A stretch of DNA of 64,000 nt from Hydra vulgaris (GCF_038396675.1 NC_088920.1:73239501-73303500); one strand, 5' to 3'; counted from the first letter of the stretch, positions 44,541-54,780 are shown. Made by a program: numbers and translations. Notes: a model not told the origin generated them from the letters alone.

Positions 44541-44927
44541 ATGATAATGGAAAATGGAGAACATAGTTCATTTAATCCAGAGTTGAGACGATACACATAG
44601 TACACTGAAATGTTTATTAATAAAGCTTAGATATGGCTTGATAAAGATAATTTTTCTCGCACATTTCAAGAACTTTATACCTACAAACCGATACTTTCTT
44701 TATTAGATTTAGGTAAACGCAAAATGATATTTATGCGAATAAAAAAAGAAATGACAAATTTAACTCAAAATGTACTTTGTGTTCTCGAAAAAACTCTTCT
44801 TTACTACCTCGAAAAAAGAAAAGAAAATTCGATGAAAAAAAAAGTTGCCAAATATATACTTAAAGCTGATAAAGTATCAACAAAAAACACAGACAAGTTT
44901 ATAAGACAAGTTTGTAAAAATAGATAG
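44541..44927 (+). pseudogene. LCxRKL-family gene with two in-frame stops
   Basis: Opens MIMENGEHSSFNPELRRYT; two stops follow (44598-44600 and around 44628), then the same frame runs FSRTFQELYTYKPILSLLDL, GKRKMIFMRIKKEMTNL to 44927. The GKRK-x5-R-I-K part aligns with the LCxRKL motif. No leader at its start. Confidence 0.5.
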
Positions 44928-44973
44928 TATACTCGATTATCTTTATTAAGAGTTTTTTTTTTTATTTTATAGA

Positions 44974-45627
44974 ATGAAAAGCATTAAAAAATACACCCAA
45001 GATTTTGGTGACACGGAAAATTATGAAGAACCTAAAAATGATTTTTTGTGTGTTTTTCATCGAGATTTAGAGGAAAATATAGTCTGGGAAGAAATAATTA
45101 AACGGAAAAAAGCAAAACGAGAAAACAAGTTTATTCCTTATTCTTACTATTTAATAGAGGTGGCACAAAACACAAGAATTTGGTTTAATATTGACATTTA
45201 CGATCAAATCATGAAAGAAATAAAATGTTACCCCAATGGAGAAATTGATTTGTCGTTAAAACAACTCTGTTTAAGAAAATTATCAATAAAAAAGTTAAAA
45301 CATAAAATGGAAGCAGTCATGGATAAAATTGAATCTATTTTGGTCAATTTCAAATTTAATTTTGACAAAATCTTGCGGAGATTTCATGACGAATATGGTT
45401 TTTCTGAATATAGGACACATAGAATATTTATAAAAAATTTAAATTATACTCGCGGACCGTATTGGCTATGGAGAACTTCTACAGATTTGTCTTTTTTTAT
45501 TATACAAAAAGCCTTAATAAAAGGACTTCAAAATATTTTTAGTTGTTTTTTTGCAGAAATAAATTTTAAATCTTTTTGGAAAACCAATGCAAAAAATATC
45601 TTGACAATATATTTAATATTATTTTAA
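44974..45627 (+). CDS. LCxRKL-family protein, 217 aa
   Basis: Longest intact member: MKSIKKYTQDFGDTENYEEP, YYLIEVAQNTRIWFNIDIYD, LSLKQLCLRKLSIKKLKHKM, then a helical, aromatic C-terminus (SFFIIQKALIKGLQNIFSCF). Compare 7559 (IWFSMEE; DLCKRRLAQERIQ). Start after TTTATTTTATAGA. Function unknown. Confidence 0.65.
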   Translation: MKSIKKYTQDFGDTENYEEPKNDFLCVFHRDLEENIVWEEIIKRKKAKRENKFIPYSYYLIEVAQNTRIWFNIDIYDQIMKEIKCYPNGEIDLSLKQLCLRKLSIKKLKHKMEAVMDKIESILVNFKFNFDKILRRFHDEYGFSEYRTHRIFIKNLNYTRGPYWLWRTSTDLSFFIIQKALIKGLQNIFSCFFAEINFKSFWKTNAKNILTIYLILF

Positions 45628-45724
45628 AAACTATTTATTGGTTAAAAAATCAATACGAATTTATAAATGCAAATTATTTTCTTAACCATAAAATAATTTA
45701 CGAATATTTTGTATAATTTTTTAG

Positions 45725-46140
45725 ATGGATAAAAAAAATATAAAAAAAGGAAGAACAGGAAAAAGAAACAGGTATTGAGAAAAAAAAGAAACAGAAAACA
45801 CGTTCTCAACTGAAGGTATGTATACAGTTACATTTATAAACATGTCAAACTTGAGAACAACCTAATCACTTTTTTTTCTTTTTTAGAACTAAATTATGCC
45901 TACAAAAAAACCAAAAACGAAAAGGAGAAAGATATGAAAAGAAAAAAAATGAAAGAGCTTGAGAAAATTAAAAAAGACTTTGACAAACCGGACAAAAGAT
46001 ATTTTTGCTCTGGTTGCTGTTTATGCAGTTGGCCAGAAAAACCATGCTGCTGGAAAGAATGCTCGTTTATATGGGATATAGACGAGCAATGTGCGGGATG
46101 TCATTTTTGCATCCCACATTTGAAACAAGAATTTTTTTAA
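45725..46140 (+). pseudogene. Two-exon Cys-rich gene with one in-frame stop
   Basis: Exon 1 45725-45815, donor GTATGT; exon 2 45887-46140, acceptor TTCTTTTTTAG. The join keeps the frame (345 bases), but a TGA at 45776-45778 interrupts exon 1. Exon 2 starts basic (KRKKMKELEKIKKDFD) and holds nine Cys: CSGCCLCSW, CCWKEC, then CAGCHFC. A dense metal-binding module is likely. Its 3' end is duplicated at 46350. Confidence 0.6.
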
Positions 46141-46644
46141 AACTGTAGATAGACTTTATTATAATACATTTTTATTTCATATTTCAATATTTTTTCTTTT
46201 TACAACAAGTCAATTTTCAAGATTATATACTTTTTATTGCAAAATTGGTATTTTTTATTGCTGTATTCTTTTAAATCATGTCTGAAGCGGTCGAATAACA
46301 AAAAAGTTTTTTGATTTTTAATAAAAAAAAAAATGAATAAATAAATAAAAGAAAAACCATGCTGCTGGAAAGAATGCTCGTTTATATGGGATATAGACGA
46401 GCAATGTGCGGGATGTCATTTTTGCATCCCACATTTGAAACAAGAATTTTTTTAAAACTGTAGATAGACTTTATTATAATACATTTTTATTTCATATTTC
46501 AATATTTTTTCTTTTTACAACAAGTCAATTTTCAAGATTATATACTTTTTATTGCAAAATTGGTATTTTTTATTGCTGTATTCTTTTAAATCATGTCTGA
46601 AGCGGTCGAATAACAAAAAAGTTTTTTGATTTTTAATAAAATCT
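46035..46644. repeat. Tandem duplication with 315-bp offset
   Basis: 46035-46329 and 46350-46644 are practically identical, covering the end of the Cys-rich gene (from EKPCCWKECSF) and its 3' flank. The second copy has no start and is a fragment. Around 46141-46349 no other gene is seen. Confidence 0.9.
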
Positions 46645-46669
46645 TTTTTCCACCATGACTCTCTTTAAT

Positions 46670-46810
46670 TTAATACACAGGGAAACTATAGTGCGTGCTA
46701 TCGTACGGAATACCATTATGATACTTGATCGTGTCTTGAGGGTTGTACGGTTTCGCGACTGATACTTTTTTCGGCTGCTTAAACTGTTGCAACGGTTTAT
46801 TTTTCTCCAT
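46670..46810 (-). CDS. Small protein, 46 aa
   Basis: MEKNKPLQQFKQPKKVSVAK followed by PYNPQDTIKYHNGIPYDSTH and SFPVY. ATG at 46810 directly after TATTTTTAG. Basic head and Tyr/Pro-rich tail. Leader use and clean frame support it, but it is short and has no paralogue here. Confidence 0.45.
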   Translation of the reverse strand: MEKNKPLQQFKQPKKVSVAKPYNPQDTIKYHNGIPYDSTHYSFPVY

Positions 46811-46983
46811 CTAAAAATAATGTCAATGCGAGTTTTTATCGATTATTTTTATCGTTTTCTTGAGGGTTTTTTATACCATTTTTTCAACACCTTTTTATTA
46901 ACAGATTCAAACTTTTAAACTTGAAAATTTTTTTCCTTAAAGAATAACCCGTTTAAAAATTTTTTTTTTAGATTAGAATAAAA

Positions 46984-47139
46984 ATGCCAATTTATTCACC
47001 ATCATTGACACAAGAAGAAATTTATTTACCATCATTGACACAATTTATTCACCATCATTTACACAAGAAGAAAAAAGATTTTATTGCAGAAGAAGCGCAC
47101 AGTTCTGAATTATCTTATAACTGTGTAGAAATAATATAA
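46984..47139 (+). CDS. Short ORF with SPSLTQ repeats
   Basis: Leader T-tract/AG plus ATTAGAATAAAA. The ORF encodes MPIYSPSLTQEEIYLPSLTQ; a third repeat of the same DNA is read in a shifted frame (FIHHHLHKKKK), so the original product has probably been altered by slippage. Last gene with the block's leader. Confidence 0.4.
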   Translation: MPIYSPSLTQEEIYLPSLTQFIHHHLHKKKKDFIAEEAHSSELSYNCVEII

Positions 47140-47560
47140 AAAAAATTTTTTTTCTTTTTTTAACCGGTTATTTAATGGCAAACGACCCTATCGAGATTAT
47201 AAACCGTTGTTTTTTTTAATAAAATCAATAAAATAAACGCGATATTTTTATTCTTTTATAAATCACCATGTCACAACATGCACACTGTGACAAGACTGAC
47301 CTTGTCACGCATGCGTCATTTTCACTTATCATCATGTCACCTTGTCACCATTTGTCACTATGTCACTTGACACCACCCAATTGTTAAACCCCTTGACGCC
47401 CCACCTTTTCAACCCATTTAACGCCATCACCTTTTTGGTCAGTCCCCCTCACCTTTTCGGTCACGTGAGAACCATTACAACCAATCACGTTCTTAGGGCG
47501 GAATTATCATGATAAGAAAAATAAAAAAAAATAAAAACCGATTTATACATCTCATCAGAC
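47140..47560. other. TGTCAC-rich right border region
   Basis: At 47260-47400 TGTCAC/GTCACC occurs about eight times (CATGTCAC, CTTGTCACC, CTATGTCAC). CGCATGCGTCATTTT at 47308 recalls the GC-rich element. After it base composition changes; GGTCACGTGAGAACC at about 47460. No gene seen. It may mark the end of the viral block. Confidence 0.4.
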
Positions 47561-48075
47561 GAATTATATTTATATCACGGAATCGAATATTGGTTACAAT
47601 TACTTGCAGCTAGTAAATTACCTGAAACTAATTTCCATGGAATATGGAAAGCAAATATATTTTTGATTAATAAAGGTATAGAGAAAAGTTGTTTAGTTAC
47701 ATACCGGATATGAATGCAAAAATATATAAAGAATATGATAAAATAAAACATATAATTCCATTATGGATGAATTTCGAAGACAATATCAGGGTTATATATG
47801 CGATATCGGATAAAGTATATATATATAGATCACCATATCAGGTCAGTGACGAAAATAATAATGGAATGAAAGATAAATATTATTTGATCAAATCAATCAT
47901 ACATATTGCGTTTAAAAGTATACCTTATATTAATAGAGGAGAGTTAGATGAAGCTTACAGATTGATTTATGAAGCCTTTATATATTTACCAAAATTTGCT
48001 AAATTAACAAAAAATGAAATAAAAAATATCATATTGCGTTATTTGATCAAAATAATACGATCGATAAACTATTAG
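47560..48075 (+). pseudogene. Unknown protein, frameshifted
   Basis: One frame (from about 47563) reads ELYLYHGIEYWLQLLAASKL and GIWKANIFLINKGIEKSCL; another from 47689 continues with DMNAKIYKEYDKIKHIIPLW and KYYLIKSIIHIAFKSIPYIN, LDEAYRLIYEAFIYLPKFA. The two appear to be one protein. Codon style (ATA-rich) differs from the block on the left and the leader motif is absent. Could belong to a different large DNA virus or to the host. Confidence 0.4.
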
Positions 48076-48178
48076 GTTTGATAAAAATATATAAAGATAT
48101 ATGTATTTAAACATATATGTATTTTAAAGATAACTAATATTAAAATATATTCATTTTTTTGTAAAATTTGATAATTAT

Positions 48179-48466
48179 TTGGGAGATGAAAATACATTAA
48201 CAATAGAGATTTCTTGCTTAAACTGTGGATCAAAATCAGATAAAAAATGTAGATGTCATCAGATATCATTTTGTTCTAAAAAATGTATTAAAGCATCTTG
48301 GAATGAACATAAATCTGTATGCACGATCATAAGTAATCTCAGTGCATCATTATATGACATATCAGATGTACTAATAAAAAATATATATAAATTATCAACA
48401 CAAAATCTTATGGTGTATGATGATGAGACATGCAAACATGCATTGACAACATCAAACATGCATTGA
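48179..48466 (+). CDS. MYND-type zinc-finger ORF, incomplete
   Basis: CLNCGSKSDKKCRC, then ISFCSKKCIKASWNEHKSVC: the C-x2-C...C-x-C...C-x3-C...H-x3-C order of MYND fingers. No ATG precedes in frame (the frame opens at a TTG), so the 5' end is missing or frameshifted. After the finger: SASLYDISDVLIKNIYKL. MYND proteins are protein-interaction adaptors in eukaryotes and in giant viruses. Confidence 0.5.
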   Translation: MGDENTLTIEISCLNCGSKSDKKCRCHQISFCSKKCIKASWNEHKSVCTIISNLSASLYDISDVLIKNIYKLSTQNLMVYDDETCKHALTTSNMH

Positions 48467-48499
48467 CGATCTCAAAAAAGAGACCGTGATTGCATATAT

Positions 48500-48620
48500 T
48501 GTTGGTCGATATACTAATAATAATTATACATTAGTAACATTATACTATACATTTACTATATACTATACATATACTATACATATACTAATAGTAATTATAC
48601 ATTAGTAACATTAGGAATAT
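48500..48620. repeat. TATACTA/ATTATACATTAGTAACATT repeats
   Basis: Two copies of AATTATACATTAGTAACATT separated by TATACTATACAT units. Confidence 0.7.
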
Positions 48621-48639
48621 AAAAACTATTTTAAAAATA

Positions 48640-49020
48640 GTGTTGTTGAAAATGAGGATATCATTCCACCGCACATTAATGGAACATTAATCGAAGATTC
48701 TTTAACACAAAATACATTCATTGAATTAGCAACGGGTGATCTCAGTAAAGGGATCATTAAAATTTTAGATGATCATAAACTATGCAATGTAAAAATAATT
48801 AAAACATTAATTATAAATGTTCTTGAAGTACGCACGACATGTGATCTCAAAAAAAGGAGATAAAATATATCTTGAAAAAAACTCATTATTTAAAGATTCA
48901 ATATTTAAAAACGTTTGGAATGCAAATAAACTTTTATTGAGGGGCGATAAAGATTGCTTCGATGCGATATTAAAGTTCGACGTCTATTTTTATTATACGT
49001 TTTTTTTTTATATATATTAA
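48640..49020 (+). pseudogene. Unknown protein remnant, frameshifted
   Basis: First frame PHINGTLIEDSLTQNTFIEL, ATGDLSKGIIKILDDHKL; second frame from 48817 GDKIYLEKNSLFKDSIF and LLLRGDKDCFDAILKFD. Same ATA-rich style as the two preceding entries, so probably the same insertion. Confidence 0.4.
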
Positions 49021-51140
49021 TTTAACTAAAAATTGAAAACATACCATTTTTTATAATTTTGCAAACTTAGGTTAGGTAAACTAGTCATCCAATTTTTAGT
49101 AGATGTTCTTTTTGTAGAACAACATGGTAGGTCGAGATTTTTGTTTTCAACTATTTGACACGGGTTTTGCCAATTTATAAATGGTGAGCTATATTTATAA
49201 TCAAAAGAAACGCGGCTGCAATAAAAGCCCGCAAGTTAGACATCTAGTTTATATAATCATTACATCGATAGTCAAGAGCAAAGTAATAGTACACAAAGGT
49301 AATACGTCCAACATTTGATGGTTTTGAGTTAGTGCGCATTTCATTTAAAATATGTAAAATAGATGAAAATAAAATAGCTTAAATCAAGACATGATTAATT
49401 AAAGAATGCATTGAGTTAAAATCATGACAACTTAAAAATAACTCTCGAATTTATATAGATTATCAAACTTTCAAATTCAGATTTCTTAAAACAATGGTTT
49501 GTGGACGTATTCCCTTTGTGCTCTTGACCATCTAAAGACCATATAAATCGTAGACAAAACAAAATAAGTATTTTGTTATTCTTGGCGGAAACAGAAATGC
49601 CTAGAAAATTTGTAGCGATTTATTTTCGTGTTTTAATTAGTTGTTATTATTATTATTTCAACATTTTTCGATCTTTTAACTTGGTACTTTGCTTTTAAAT
49701 GACTTTTGTTTATGTTTTTTTTGTTTTTAATTCATTTTTATGTTATATTTTCTCTTTAATCTTGTTTTTCTTATTTTAACTAATTTTTTTTATTCTTTAG
49801 ATTAATTTTCTTCGCTTATCCTTATCACCTTCAAAATAAACGCTTCCGCGGTTTGCAAGGTCATTGCAAAGAAATATAAATTACTTACTTATTGTGCGAT
49901 ATTGTTCAATTCATGTTTATTTATTTAAAAAAATTTTAATTAAAAAAAAAATACTTACTCAACTTTAACTGCGATTTCGTATTAAATTAAAAAAAAAAAT
50001 TATTCAAGAAAACCGAAACTTCAAGAATTTAAGAAAAAATATTCTCCAGGACTAAAAAAATGCATGAGCCTTTTCGATCCTCCGTTTTCTTTAAACCAAA
50101 CCTTATTCTAAAATAGTTTCGGCCGTAGTTTCTACATTGTTTTTTTTTCTAAAAATGTTTCCTTATCATTAGAATGTTCACCAGTTATCGTATATAGAGT
50201 GTTAATTTAAATAATAATTAAAACAAAATTTCGTAACTTACTAAAAAATGTATAATGTATAAAAATAATTGAGGGAGGGGGTTGAACTTTATATGGTCAT
50301 AATTTTTGAATGCTGAGAGATAATACTATGAAACTTTAAATTTATGGATGAATATCTCGTTCAGAATAGAACAAAAATACTTTATCAACTTCTTGCCCCT
50401 CACTTTTGGGGTGGGATGGGGTGGGGGGATTAAGTCAAAGGGCTTTTTCGAACCCAGCCTACAATCGTTGCAATTTTTTTCAAAGCTTTATTATTTGACA
50501 TAAGTATAAACATACAAATGTTTGGAGGTTGTTTTTTTTTGCATAAGAGTACAGTCACGAGCATCTAACAAGAAACGTCCAGCTACTTTAGCACAAAATT
50601 TACAGTCTTTACAAAAAAAAGAAGACATAAGTTTACACACATATATAATTGTAAAAACAGTGTGTGAAGCATATTTTTGCTTAAAAGTATTTTGATCGAT
50701 TTGACTTTGGTGATATTGGTTTTCTTAATAAAATCTTATTCTGATATAGACATAAATTTATCACTTTTAGAAAAAATGTAATGCTTAGTGTCTGAAAACA
50801 ACAAAAACATCAATTATTTAACTCAATTGCGCCTGCCTGCCTAAAATCTATATTTTTGAATTTACTTGTTTCTTTTAGCTTATTTTTAAATATTTAAATT
50901 TGCTTATTTCTGTCAGCCGTAGATATACGATGGTTTGTAAACGCCTGAATACTAGTGCCTAAAAAAAATAATATTTATAAAATTATAAAATATTTAGTCA
51001 ATATAAACATTTAACATTGAATAAATAATTTTTTTTTAACGGCAATTAATTTTAAATACAATTTAGTATTAAAGTTAATGGAAAATATTAACTTTGCTCT
51101 TAAATATTTTTGACATCAAAAGCATTCGAAACAATTTAGA
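49021..51140. other. AT-rich host-like noncoding stretch
   Basis: No credible coding frame. T- and A-runs, a G-rich spot (GGGGTGGGATGGGGTGGGG at about 50410) and ordinary unique-looking sequence. Confidence 0.5.
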
Positions 51141-51356
51141 GTGCCTTATAAAATCTGTGATTGGATAAAAAGCGACCTCACCAAAAAAAATAAATTTGCT
51201 ATTAATATGGAATCTTACTTAAATTTTTGTGTAATAGTGCACTCCTATATGTCGCGTAGTAAAAATGTATTTCTCAGTGGCAGTGCCGGAACTGGAAAAA
51301 CAAACGCCATAATAATAATATACAAACGATTTAAGAGTAAACGATGTTTGCGATAA
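51141..51356 (+). pseudogene. P-loop fragment, Pif1/Helitron-type
   Basis: Contains NVFLSGSAGTGKTNAIIII, a Walker A in the form typical of Pif1 helicases of mobile elements. The rest of the helicase is absent (stop at 51354-51356). It differs strongly from the array helicase (FFITGGAGCGKS), so it is a separate relic. Confidence 0.5.
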
Positions 51357-51439
51357 GTGTTGTGGGAAATTGATTTGCTAAATTTTTAACTCTAGTCGCG
51401 AATTAACTGAAGTCAATTTTAAAATGACAGTATTTTCGT

Positions 51440-51505
51440 TGTAAGTTACGTATCGGAAGTGTGTAAGTTACGTATCGGAAGATCTCTATGAGATCTCATA
51501 GTGGG
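51440..51505. repeat. Direct repeat GTAAGTTACGTATCGGAAG and adjoining palindrome
   Basis: The 19-mer occurs twice (about 51440 and 51463), followed by GATCTCTATGAGATCTCATA, which is nearly self-complementary (AGATCTCATAG / CTATGAGATCT). It marks the left side of a GC-richer island. Confidence 0.75.
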
Positions 51506-51704
51506 CGGAGAGGGGGTGTGTCAAGGGTTGGTTGGTCAGTGTCGGTCGGTCTGAGAAGAATTTATAAATGTTTCGTATTAGTCATGGCCACAGAAACAAT
51601 AGGATTAGTTATTTATGGTAAGAGATAATCTTTTTGTTTTTTTCCCAATTATAGGATTTACATCATCGTATATATAAGAGGTAATATATAACAATTCATT
51701 TATA

Positions 51705-52208
51705 ATGACTTTTGTAAGCGATAACGACTACTGTGCATTATTCTGCGAGTGTTTTGATAACGATTGTGAAAAATGTCAGACTCTAAAGAAAGAAATGGCA
51801 AAACAAGATCAGGAAAGCGAAAGCTCACAAAAGAGGAAAAACGCAAACAATCCGAAATACGAGAAAGAGAATATATCAACGCCCTCAAAAAGCAATACGA
51901 CGACGCCATATTGTACGGATGTAACTCCAACGACGTGGAAGACACACGAGCAATACTCTATTACAAAACGGGAGAACGACGATACCAACCGTACACGAAT
52001 GAAAAAGATGAAGCTAATGTCACAGTTCACGCAGTGGCAGAATTATGCAGCCAAGTGGGAGATGCAGATAGAAATGATGATGGGACTGAAAATAGATCTG
52101 AAGAACAAGCATCTGATTCCAGAAATGGACGACGGGACGGAGACAATGCAGAAACAATTGAGAGCAATGAAATCAGCAGTTAAAGTCGAATATTTCAAGT
52201 TTAAATAG
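51705..52208 (+). CDS. Unknown Cys-start protein, 167 aa, in a GC-richer island
   Basis: MTFVSDNDYCALFCECFDND, then CEKCQTLKKEMAKQDQESES, a Ser/Thr/Asn-rich middle, and TQWQNYAAKWEMQIEMMMGL. It follows a TATAAATG stretch (51570) and GTATATATAAGAGG (51670). The base composition is much richer in G+C than its surroundings. A second frame (51773-52183) is open through almost all of it. Overlapping hydrophilic ORFs of this size recall small DNA viruses, but I recognise no family. Confidence 0.45.
   Translation: MTFVSDNDYCALFCECFDNDCEKCQTLKKEMAKQDQESESSQKRKNANNPKYEKENISTPSKSNTTTPYCTDVTPTTWKTHEQYSITKRENDDTNRTRMKKMKLMSQFTQWQNYAAKWEMQIEMMMGLKIDLKNKHLIPEMDDGTETMQKQLRAMKSAVKVEYFKFK
51773..52183 (+). 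CDS. Overlapping ORF in the GC-richer island, 136 aa
   Basis: ATG-started frame inside the previous entry: MSDSKERNGKTRSGKRKLTK, EYINALKKQYDDAILYGCNS, then Asp/Glu/Arg-rich to the end. The basic head, Tyr-containing middle and acidic tail look protein-like, but an accidental open frame in low-stop sequence cannot be excluded. Confidence 0.35.
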   Translation: MSDSKERNGKTRSGKRKLTKEEKRKQSEIREREYINALKKQYDDAILYGCNSNDVEDTRAILYYKTGERRYQPYTNEKDEANVTVHAVAELCSQVGDADRNDDGTENRSEEQASDSRNGRRDGDNAETIESNEISS

Positions 52209-52883
52209 TTTTTATTAGATTAATTTGTTGTTTTTATTTTGATAATTTAAAAAAAAGTCGGCAAATGTAAGTTTTCTGTTTAAAGTTGTATTAATAGTTT
52301 TTAAACATAACTTCTAGTTTTATAGTTTCTTTCTTCCTTTATTTGTCCTAGATATTTTACTTAGACATACTACTTTAGCTAGGTTAATGGTGCTCACTTG
52401 TTACAGGATACATTAGTCTAGGTTATACAGTTTTTAACTAACCGTGGTCTTTATTACAAATGCGATTAGGCGCAAATTAAATATTAATCAAATTGAAAAC
52501 TTTTGTAGAAACCGTAACACCTATTCCAAGCAACCAACCATATAAGTAATAAGTTCTGGTTGAAGAATACACAAATCAACGAAAAAATCCACGGAAAATC
52601 CATGGAAACTAAGGGCAACGATAATCACTAGATGGATTCCCGTAGCAACATTATAACACTTCGCCAAAACTCAAAATAGATTACATCTTGAAACTTAGCA
52701 AGACATCAATTTACTCGATTATCTCCGTTAGATGTTAATATAAAATTTTCTTTTAATTTTACTTTATTCATTTCATTCCTCCGAGGGACCTAATTGTATA
52801 CGGAAACTTCTATAATAAAATCAATCAACGTCTCGCGCCACTTCTGATAGTAGAAAACGTTGGGGTTAGATTATACATAAATT

Positions 52884-52886
<3 letters not shown>
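52209..52886. other. Noncoding host-like sequence
   Basis: No gene seen; ordinary AT-rich sequence. Confidence 0.4.

Positions 52887-52951
<65 letters not shown>
52887..52951. repeat. (TA)n microsatellite
   Basis: About 65 bases of TA repeat. Confidence 0.95.
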
Positions 52952-52956
<5 letters not shown>

Positions 52957-53529
52957 TCCAACGTATGTACATTTAGTATGATATATGCGTATACTAATTC
53001 TAGATATGTCTGAAACAAATTTAGAAACACAATACCCATAATACAACCTCAATCGTTCGCCATGCCACTAATGGCGGAGGACACTGGTGGTATATAAAGT
53101 GTGGAAATGGTAAGGAATTAGCTTTTCTAGTAGTGAAGCCATATCTATCGCGATAGGACTAGCATAACGTAAATCATAGGTAGTAATATTAAAAACAATG
53201 ATATGCCTTTGACGATTGGCGTTATGTTTATGATACTTTTGCTGGCCAAAACGTCATCTGTGACACATGCATGGTTCTGAGCAGGGCGTCAAAGGTAACA
53301 CCACTACTTAATCATGAATAAACTCTTAACACCAGAGCCCTACTCGCACAAACCACATCTCACTAGTGTATTTATAATTATTTTACTATTTTACGATATT
53401 TATCATTTTAAAATATCTGTTTTGTAATCGTATGATGTGTATTTGGGTACTAGGGTTTACACTAATTTTTCTATTCCTCTACCGTTTTACTTTATATAAT
53501 GTTATTATGATATATATGTTTTAAAAGTT

Positions 53530-53640
53530 TAGCGTCGCCGTCAAGTTGTATGGCGGAAACGGTTAGCGATATGCCTTCCCACCGATAAAGTTTTTACAGT
53601 ACGGGGTTCAAGTCCCACCTCCAACTAAAACTTTTTTTCT
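53530..53640 (+). mobile_element. tRNA-derived SINE-like element
   Basis: Contains a B-box match GGTTCAAGTCCC (about 53606) with GTACGGG before it, an A-box-like GGTTAGCGATATG about 45 bases upstream, and a following CTCCAACTAAAAC with T-run. A tRNA-derived SINE head is the simplest reading; no full cloverleaf seen. Confidence 0.45.
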
Positions 53641-54780
53641 TTTACTTTATATAAAACGGCAAATTCCTGGGGATCGGACTTCTTAACGCAAAATGACGAG
53701 TTCAACAGTTAGATTTATAAGTTACAGTTAACTACGAAGAAGTTTTAAATAAAACGACAAACTCCAATAGGCTAGATTTCTTAACCCAAGATTCTGATGT
53801 CAAAAGGGGCGAGTCTTGAATGAAGCGAAAATTCTTATTGGTTAGATTTCATAACTTAAAATCATGATATTAGGAATGGAACCTCTAAGGCGAAATGACT
53901 ATGAAGAAGTCCTAAATCAAACAACAAATTTTTATTCGGCTAGATATCTTCTCCCAGCATAATAATATCAGAATTGACACAATGTTTTTTAATATTTCCA
54001 AATGTAATAATTATAAACATACCTAAACACTTTTTCAATGAGTACATTTCTTTAAAAATCGAACAATAGTATCAACAACAGCATCGACAACAGTAGAATG
54101 TATAATACCAACAAGAAGAGGAGGTCAGTTATGCCATTCTCCATGAAAAGCCTATTTATGCCTAATAGGCATGCTGCATTGAACAACAGATACAAACATC
54201 TACTGAACAAAGCGAAACTTAGTTTGAGACAACAACTTAGAGAGCAATAATCAACTTGTCTCAGCAAGCAATGTCCAATACAAAAATCAACACCACATGG
54301 GATTACAATTCATTATCACGCCGCAATCCACTTCTCAGGAAGAATAAAATAATTAAAAGAAGAATAAAAAGAATAATAATATTAATAAAATAAGAATAAA
54401 AAAAAGGGAAAAATATATCAGGCCTTGTTAAGAAGCGTTACGCAGCTTGCATTTAGCCTGCGAAAAGGTGATTTGCCTACGTGTTCAGCAGTTTTGCGCT
54501 ACGCAAAAGCTTTTATCTTTTAGAATATTTAAATTATTTTTGATGTCGCTAACGTGACATTTCAGAAGAAATAAATTAAATATTTTTCATTTATCCATAG
54601 TTAACTTTCCTATTGTAATATTGCATGGGGTACGTAGCAACAATGGAAAGCTAAAGAAATCTATGGTAAACAAAAGCTTGCATGCAGAATTATTTTTTGC
54701 GTTAAGAGAACTGCTTATGGAAAGTTACTCTTAATTGAATAAATGCACTAAATGTTTGTAAACTTATTATATACTAAGTT
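53641..54780. other. Noncoding host-like sequence with diverged internal repeats
   Basis: Several loosely repeated segments (GGCTAGATTTCTTAAC, GGTTAGATTTCATAAC, CGGCTAGATATCTTC) at about 60-90-base spacing between 53690 and 53960 suggest an old tandem repeat. No gene. Confidence 0.4.

Noticed and set aside
1-47139. Stop-codon reassignment to explain in-frame TAA/TGA
   Set aside because: Intact genes in the block end at TAA or TGA at positions shared by paralogues, and frameshifts are as common as stops, so decay or sequence error fits better.
52825-53052. ORFs through (TA)n microsatellites (also 58688-58873)
   Set aside because: Composed mainly of Tyr-Ile repeats from TA runs; not genes.
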